From: JABDKJ01 sp964609215
GTDB taxonomy: Bacteria; Bacteroidota; Bacteroidia; Flavobacteriales_D; JABDKJ01
Reading direction: 5' to 3'
DNA length: 64,000 nt
Assembly: GCA_964609215.1 (NCBI GenBank)
Contig: CAZSQZ010000002.1
Span: 1-64,000 of the forward strand
The notes under the pieces are model-generated. The model did no database searches. It was not told the origin of the DNA and saw only the letters and a program-made list of their open reading frames with translations. The translations under genes and the position numbers were made by a program. The number at the start of each line of letters is the position of its first letter. Position 1 is the first letter of the stretch. This document shows positions 59,396-64,000 of this stretch, piece by piece.

Positions 59396-60199
59396 TTGTT
59401 CAGACATAAACCGTCAATACTGTTTGGATTGATATCATTGGCATTGGTGCTAACCATGTCCTCTTGTACATCCAACAAAAAAATTGTTTATCTACAGGAT
59501 GAGGAGTCTTCAAAACCTCATGATGCTCTGGTGGATAAAACTTTTGCGGATAATGCTGTTTCCTGGAAATTAGAGCCTGAAGATGTGTTAATGGTTAGAA
59601 TAAACCATTTATCTACACCGGGAAGTAATACCGCAAATTATTCTAATGACGATCAGGTTTTACTAAGAACGAATATTCAAAATCCCAATATCTATGGATA
59701 CGAGGTAGACAGAAATGGAAATATTGATCTACCTATTGTGGGAATGGTTAAGGTTGGAGGACTTACTCTTGAAGACGCAAAAGTTGAAATAAGAGCTGCA
59801 GCTGAAAAAGTCTTTTCTCACCCTACGGTTAAGTTAAACTTATTGAATTTTAGAATCTCCGTTTTAGGTGATGTGAACAATCCAGGTCAATTTGTTATCC
59901 ATAATGCAAATGTCAATATTTTCGAGGCATTAGGTATGGCGAATGATGCAGGCGAATATTCTAACAGAAGCGGTATTAAAGTGGTTAGGACAAGAAATGG
60001 GCAAAACCGTTTGTTTCATTTAAATCTAGCGGATGAAAATATTTTGGAATCAGAGGCTTTTTATCTCCAACCCTCAGACATCGTTATTGTATCACCATTG
60101 AAGAGAAAAAAATGGTCTGGGAGAGAGGCTCAAAGTGTTTATACCGGTTTGGGAGTATTAGTTTCTCTAACAAGTCTCATAGTAGCAGTAACTAGATAA
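59396..60199 (+). CDS. Wza-type polysaccharide export lipoprotein
   Basis: A lipoprotein of about 267 residues if started at the in-frame TTG 59396 (LFRHKPSILFGLISLALVLT then MSSC as lipobox); a TTG at 59321 would add a tail with no signal value. The Poly_export and SLBB domains follow: WKLEPEDVLMVRINHL near 55-70, GNIDLPIVGMVKVGGLTLED, and VLGDVNNPGQFVIHNANVNI. The C-terminal hydrophobic segment (GLGVLVSLTSLIVAV) may be the outer-membrane helix. Followed 6 nt later by the Wzc-type gene. Confidence 0.88.
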   Translation: MFRHKPSILFGLISLALVLTMSSCTSNKKIVYLQDEESSKPHDALVDKTFADNAVSWKLEPEDVLMVRINHLSTPGSNTANYSNDDQVLLRTNIQNPNIYGYEVDRNGNIDLPIVGMVKVGGLTLEDAKVEIRAAAEKVFSHPTVKLNLLNFRISVLGDVNNPGQFVIHNANVNIFEALGMANDAGEYSNRSGIKVVRTRNGQNRLFHLNLADENILESEAFYLQPSDIVIVSPLKRKKWSGREAQSVYTGLGVLVSLTSLIVAVTR

Positions 60200-60205
60200 T
60201 AGATT

Positions 60206-62593
60206 TTGGCAGAGAATAAGAATATAGTCGAGTTTGACGCTCAAAGTGATGGAATTGACCTAAAGAAAATCTTTAGGAGTTTTTTCAGATCATGGCCGGT
60301 AATTATTCTGTGTTTTGCTTTCTGGATACTTTTTGGTGTTTTTCTTTTGAAAATTATTCCGCCTACTTACCAATTAAAAACCTCTATACTTGTTGAAGAG
60401 CCACAAAGAATGTATGACCCTTATAGGTTTACTCTTGGGCCCCAAAACTTCAATCCTCCAGATGATGAGTATTTCGTAAACGAAAAGATTAGAATTAAGA
60501 GTCTTCCTCTTATTCAACAAACAATAGATTCATTAGATCTTAACGTAAGTTATTTTAAACAGAGCTTTAGAAAAGACGAAATCTATTTGGATGCTCCATT
60601 TAGAGTAAATGCAGGTAAGGAGTGGTTTAATGAACGGTCAGACCTCCTTTTTAACGTGCCCATTTCTGTTAAACTTTTAGATAATAACGCTTTTCAAATT
60701 TCGGTAACAGGAGAGAGTTTCGCCAGCAAAAGCAAAATAAACATTAACGAAACTTACCAGTTTGGAGAATCTATAATACTTGGGGATGGAAGTATTAAAA
60801 TCACCAAAAACAACAATAGTTCATATAAAGAAGGCAATTTTGCGTTTACCATTAGAAACCCTAAGGAAGTTCTAATTGAGTATACAGATAAACTGGAAGT
60901 AGAAACTGAAGAGTTGAATGCCACGGTAATGGGCGTTTACATAAATGGTGCTTCACCCCAAAAGCAAATTGATTTCCTAAATACCTTGGGCGGAATTTAC
61001 ATAAATGAGCATCTAAAGGAAAAAAGAAGAGTTTATTCCAGCGTAAAACAATACCTAGATAATGAATTAGCAAAGTTAGGAGAAGACCTAAAAGCAAAGG
61101 AAAATAGACTCTCTAGCTTCAAAGAAATCAATAAGGTCAGTAATCTCAGTAGACAGGCAGGTTCTATACTCTCTCAGACTAATAAGTTAGCTAATGAGGA
61201 GGTCAACTTAAAGGTTAGACAAAAATACTATGATTATCTGCGTGATTTTATGGAAAACGCGGATAACTATGAAAAGTTAATTAGTCCTCAGGCATTTAAA
61301 ATTAAAGATCCTATTCTTATTGATCTAACCAATGAGTTGGTGCAATTGCAGATGGAAAAAAACCATTTGAAAGTAGAAGGTCATGAATCAAATCCTTCAT
61401 TTGCTTTCATTTCCTCTAAAATTGAAGCCATAAAGAAGTCCATCTTGGAAACAGTAGATGGTTTTAACACCTCAAATCTTATTCGTTTGGAGGACATAAA
61501 AGCTCAAATGAATGAATTGGATAGTGATGCACGAACCATTCCAGGTATTGAAAGAGAATACATAGCTCTGGAAAGGGATTTTACAATGTCCGAAACGGCC
61601 TATTTAAATATGATGGAAAAAAAGGCGGATAGTGATATAGCTATTGGTTCTGTGGTTTCTGATTTTAGAATTATTGAGCCTGCACATCTAATGGACACCA
61701 AGCCATTTTTTCCAAATAAATTGGTAATAGCCGCTATTGTTTTGTTGTTTACAGCCCTTTCGATTCTGGTATACATGATATATAAATTGGCATTCCGTTC
61801 TAAAATAACTGAACTGGATGAATTGAATAATGTTCTGAGAGATGTTCCTATGGACGGGCTGATTGATTTCTCCAATTTAACAAGTCTATCTGATTTTGAG
61901 AAGTATAAAAACTCTTTTACTGTAGAGAACTTTAAGTCGCTGATGCTAAAGATTAATGAACGTACTAACGATAAAGCAAAAGTGTTCTCCATTACATCTC
62001 ATAATATTAATGAAGGAAAATCACATATAGCAGCAGGTTTGGCTCATGCATTTGCTGAGGATGGAAAAAAGGTCATTGTTCTCGATACTAACGAATTAAA
62101 GCCCAAGCAACATGAGCTTCTAAATTGCTCAGACACCAGAAATCTTTCCGATTATTTTAATGGTGATGTGAGTTTAAAAGATTCCCTACTACCAACTTTA
62201 CATGATAATATCTCCCTAGTTAATGGAGGCAAACTCCAAAGCGTTATTTCACTTTCAGGTAAGGATAAGGTGCTGAAGCTATTTTCTGAATTAAATAAAC
62301 TATGTGACTGTTTAATCATAGACACCAGTCCATTAAGCTTGGTTTCTAATGTTCAAGAAATTTTGAAAATATCGGATAGAAACCTATTCATATTCAGAAG
62401 AAATATTAGCGATAAAGAAGATTGGCTGGAAGCGAAGAGAATTATTTCAGAAGAGGTAATTTCAAAAACAAGTTTTGTGTTCAATGGAGACATTGAAAAA
62501 TATTCGGGTTTATCCAGAGGAGCCAAGAAATATTATAAGAATAGAAGAAAAGGCCTGTTATATCTTTTAAAAAAACAACTGAGTAAAGTCTGA
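60206..62593 (+). CDS. Wzc-type chain-length/tyrosine-kinase protein with eroded kinase domain
   Basis: A 795-residue protein, TTG start. N-terminal Wzz domain with membrane segments near 33-53 and 508-530, a coiled-coil periplasmic region between, and a cytoplasmic BY-kinase-like domain from about 593. The Walker A reads NINEGKSH near 600 (usual PGEGKST), Walker A' reads VLDTN near 626 (usual DAD or DxD), and Walker B is CLIIDTSPL near 702. The C-terminal tail has few tyrosines (KYSGLS, KKYYKN). It probably forms the export complex with the preceding Wza-like lipoprotein. Kinase activity is doubtful. Confidence 0.85.
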   Translation: MAENKNIVEFDAQSDGIDLKKIFRSFFRSWPVIILCFAFWILFGVFLLKIIPPTYQLKTSILVEEPQRMYDPYRFTLGPQNFNPPDDEYFVNEKIRIKSLPLIQQTIDSLDLNVSYFKQSFRKDEIYLDAPFRVNAGKEWFNERSDLLFNVPISVKLLDNNAFQISVTGESFASKSKININETYQFGESIILGDGSIKITKNNNSSYKEGNFAFTIRNPKEVLIEYTDKLEVETEELNATVMGVYINGASPQKQIDFLNTLGGIYINEHLKEKRRVYSSVKQYLDNELAKLGEDLKAKENRLSSFKEINKVSNLSRQAGSILSQTNKLANEEVNLKVRQKYYDYLRDFMENADNYEKLISPQAFKIKDPILIDLTNELVQLQMEKNHLKVEGHESNPSFAFISSKIEAIKKSILETVDGFNTSNLIRLEDIKAQMNELDSDARTIPGIEREYIALERDFTMSETAYLNMMEKKADSDIAIGSVVSDFRIIEPAHLMDTKPFFPNKLVIAAIVLLFTALSILVYMIYKLAFRSKITELDELNNVLRDVPMDGLIDFSNLTSLSDFEKYKNSFTVENFKSLMLKINERTNDKAKVFSITSHNINEGKSHIAAGLAHAFAEDGKKVIVLDTNELKPKQHELLNCSDTRNLSDYFNGDVSLKDSLLPTLHDNISLVNGGKLQSVISLSGKDKVLKLFSELNKLCDCLIIDTSPLSLVSNVQEILKISDRNLFIFRRNISDKEDWLEAKRIISEEVISKTSFVFNGDIEKYSGLSRGAKKYYKNRRKGLLYLLKKQLSKV

Positions 62594-62614
62594 TATCTTA
62601 GAAAACAAGGATTC

Positions 62615-63817
62615 ATGTCGGACAAGAGCATTCTTTTCATAACAAATCAATTACCTTACCCCTTAAGTACAGGGGGGAAAATGAAATCCTGGAATCTGAT
62701 AAATTTCTTATGCAAAGAATACAAAACAGGACTCGTCACCCTTTTAAAGAATGATGAAAAAAAAGATGAGTCTGAAATGCTCCAGAAGTTAGAACTAAAA
62801 GACTATTATTCTGAGCAATTGGATATTCCTAGAACCGCAATCAATTTGCTAAGGAGTTATTTTAGTACTGGGACTCTGAATATATTAAGAAACCGTTCGA
62901 AAAGCTTGGTTACTAAGGTAACTGAACTTTCCAAGGAATATGATTTGGTTATTGTTGATCATTATGAAATGTATCCTTCCATTGAACATATTAAGGGAAC
63001 GCCCATTATTTTACATGAGCATAATGCAGAATTTAAGATTTGGGATAGAATGTCGGAGATTGAATCAAACCCCATCAAAAAAATAGTTTTAAAAATCGAG
63101 GCTAATCGAATTAAAAAAGCTGAAAAGAAATTTGCTGTTGATGCGGATTTAGTCTGGGCATCTCCTAATGATATTAAAGCATTAAAAAACCTAGGAATAG
63201 ATTCAAAAAAATTTGCGGTCACCTATCATTTAGGTGATGATAAGTTTATAGACTATCCAGACGTTAGTTTTGACCAGACCAAGAAGCAAGTCATATTTGT
63301 TGGTACTCAAACTTGGGAAGCAAATATTGATGGCATGGAATGGTTTTTAGGTGAAGTTTGGCCAATCGTATTAGAGGGTGATAAACATACCCAATTGGTT
63401 ATTATAGGAAAAAACCCAAGCGCAAGGCTTACTAAATTCTTAGAAGACAGCTCAAACATAACTTTTACAGGCTATGTTGATGACTTGGAAGACTATTACT
63501 CCACTGCAAGACTCAGTATAGTTCCTTTGAGATTTGGAAGTGGAATGAAAGTCAAGCTACTTAACTCTATGTTTAGAGGAATACCGAATGTCACCACTAG
63601 CGTTGGGGCTGAAGGAATAGATTTAAAAAATGGTAGAGAAATTTACATCAGCGATGATGCGAATGAATTTGCTGATTATGTGCTTCATTTATTGAATGAT
63701 CAAAAAATATGGGAGCAATTCAGAGATAAATCAAGAAAACTCGTTCGAGATAAGTACTCATGGAAAAGCTTATTATCAAAACATAAAAAAGAAATAGATC
63801 TGTTGCTTGAAAAATAA
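62615..63817 (+). CDS. Family 4-type glycosyltransferase
   Basis: A 400-residue GT-B glycosyltransferase. The N-terminal part starts ILFITNQLPYPLSTGGKMKS and the nucleotide-sugar half includes VIFVGTQTWEANIDGMEWFL, LVIIGKNPSARLTKFLED, and RFGSGMKVKLLNSMFRGIPN followed by VTTSVGAEG. The acceptor and donor are unknown. It follows the Wzc-type gene by 21 nt and probably builds the same glycan. The C-terminal DKYSWKSLLSKHKK is typical. Confidence 0.88.
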   Translation: MSDKSILFITNQLPYPLSTGGKMKSWNLINFLCKEYKTGLVTLLKNDEKKDESEMLQKLELKDYYSEQLDIPRTAINLLRSYFSTGTLNILRNRSKSLVTKVTELSKEYDLVIVDHYEMYPSIEHIKGTPIILHEHNAEFKIWDRMSEIESNPIKKIVLKIEANRIKKAEKKFAVDADLVWASPNDIKALKNLGIDSKKFAVTYHLGDDKFIDYPDVSFDQTKKQVIFVGTQTWEANIDGMEWFLGEVWPIVLEGDKHTQLVIIGKNPSARLTKFLEDSSNITFTGYVDDLEDYYSTARLSIVPLRFGSGMKVKLLNSMFRGIPNVTTSVGAEGIDLKNGREIYISDDANEFADYVLHLLNDQKIWEQFRDKSRKLVRDKYSWKSLLSKHKKEIDLLLEK

Positions 63818-63821
63818 TGAA

Positions 63822-64000
63822 TTGATATATCGCAAAGCGGAAACCAAAGATCTAGATCAACTAATTGATCTCACAATCGAATCTTTTAATGGATTTAATG
63901 GCAAGTCATTCTACGAATCTATTTTCGGAATAAGTAGAGGCGATTATCGAAAAATTGTGGAGGATCTATTCAAATCGAATATTCCAAATAATGAATATGA
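63822..64000 (+). CDS. GNAT-like acetyltransferase, 5' part (cut by window end)
   Basis: An open frame running off the window end, starting at TTG 63822, four nt after the preceding stop. It reads IYRKAETKDLDQLIDLTIES near its start, the usual N-terminal strand and helix of a GNAT domain. The acetyl-CoA motif would lie beyond the window. An ATG at 63817 is in another frame and is closed by a stop at once. It may modify a sugar for the neighbouring glycan locus. Confidence 0.55.
   Translation, partial: MIYRKAETKDLDQLIDLTIESFNGFNGKSFYESIFGISRGDYRKIVEDLFKSNIPNNEY

Overview
The window is chromosomal DNA from a member of the Bacteroidota, most likely a marine-type Flavobacteriia. The evidence is the AT-rich composition, the 16S rRNA start, gliding genes gldE/gldD beside ssb and mutY, four proteins with type IX secretion (T9SS) C-terminal sorting domains, promoters of the TTG-N17-23-TAnnTTTG type, almost no Shine-Dalgarno sequences, frequent TTG starts, and family-specific genes such as DUF4286 and a 30-residue COX24-like basic protein. 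I see no phage, insertion sequence, CRISPR array or tRNA gene; this is mostly core genome with some surface-polysaccharide and secretion genes.

Layout. 1-1200: the 5' part of a 16S rRNA gene (minus strand) with a leader, a boxA-like element and two promoter-like sites. 1.3-5 kb: a small outer-membrane protein, then tgt-lptG-accA on the minus strand. 5-7.4 kb: glycosyltransferase, sigma factor and rsmG in a tight plus-strand operon. 7.4-13.6 kb: a minus-strand operon gmd-fcl-wzi-like-wecA-like-wzi-like for GDP-fucose and a lipid-linked surface glycan. 13.7-16.3 kb: two T9SS-secreted proteins. 16.4-19 kb: moxR and a DUF58 gene. 19-21.6 kb: HU, a TPR protein, a 30-residue ribosomal-type protein and RNase G. 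21.7-25.2 kb: mutY-ssb-gldE-gldD. 25.3-28.4 kb: a lipoprotein, heme A synthase, a heavy-metal-domain lipoprotein and a DMT transporter. 28.5-34.4 kb: rplU (with an extra HhH domain), rpmA, serS, a lipoprotein, a TPR protein, DUF4286 and rsmA. 34.4-38 kb: aminotransferase-manC-DUF3592, SprT-like and a 59-residue lipoprotein. 38.1-39.6 kb: an MlaE/MlaF-type ABC pair. 39.7-43.4 kb: two paralogous T9SS cargo proteins. 43.6-46.5 kb: gcvP. 46.6-49.4 kb: a run of unknown membrane and exported proteins, including a UbiA-like protein and a 26-residue membrane microprotein. 49.4-55.8 kb: an MBL hydrolase, a large propeller/outer-membrane fusion, a half-size TauE/SafE, an M20 amidohydrolase and CysQ. 56-59.2 kb: deoC with a complete and a truncated aldehyde dehydrogenase. 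59.4-64 kb: Wza-type export lipoprotein, Wzc-type protein, a glycosyltransferase and the start of a GNAT gene.

How the genes work together. ManC (35 kb), Gmd and Fcl (12-13 kb) form a path from mannose-1-phosphate to GDP-L-fucose. The WecA-like transferase, Wzi-like proteins, Wza/Wzc pair and glycosyltransferases could assemble and export a glycan containing that sugar. GldD/GldE and the four T9SS cargo proteins point to gliding and type IX secretion. DeoC plus the dehydrogenase pair would use deoxyribose-5-phosphate and oxidise the resulting acetaldehyde. Ribosome-related genes (16S, rplU, rpmA, rsmA, rsmG, serS, the COX24-like protein, RNase G) recur across the window.

The most interesting leads are a shared GC-rich start region with a start-proximal hairpin at the rRNA, HU and L21 promoters; the L21-HhH fusion; an apparently split ALDH16-like enzyme; a Wzc with an eroded kinase domain; a pseudo-peptidase/propeller/barrel fusion; a queuine tRNA-ribosyltransferase without its zinc cysteines; and several promoters so close to start codons that the mRNAs may be leaderless.
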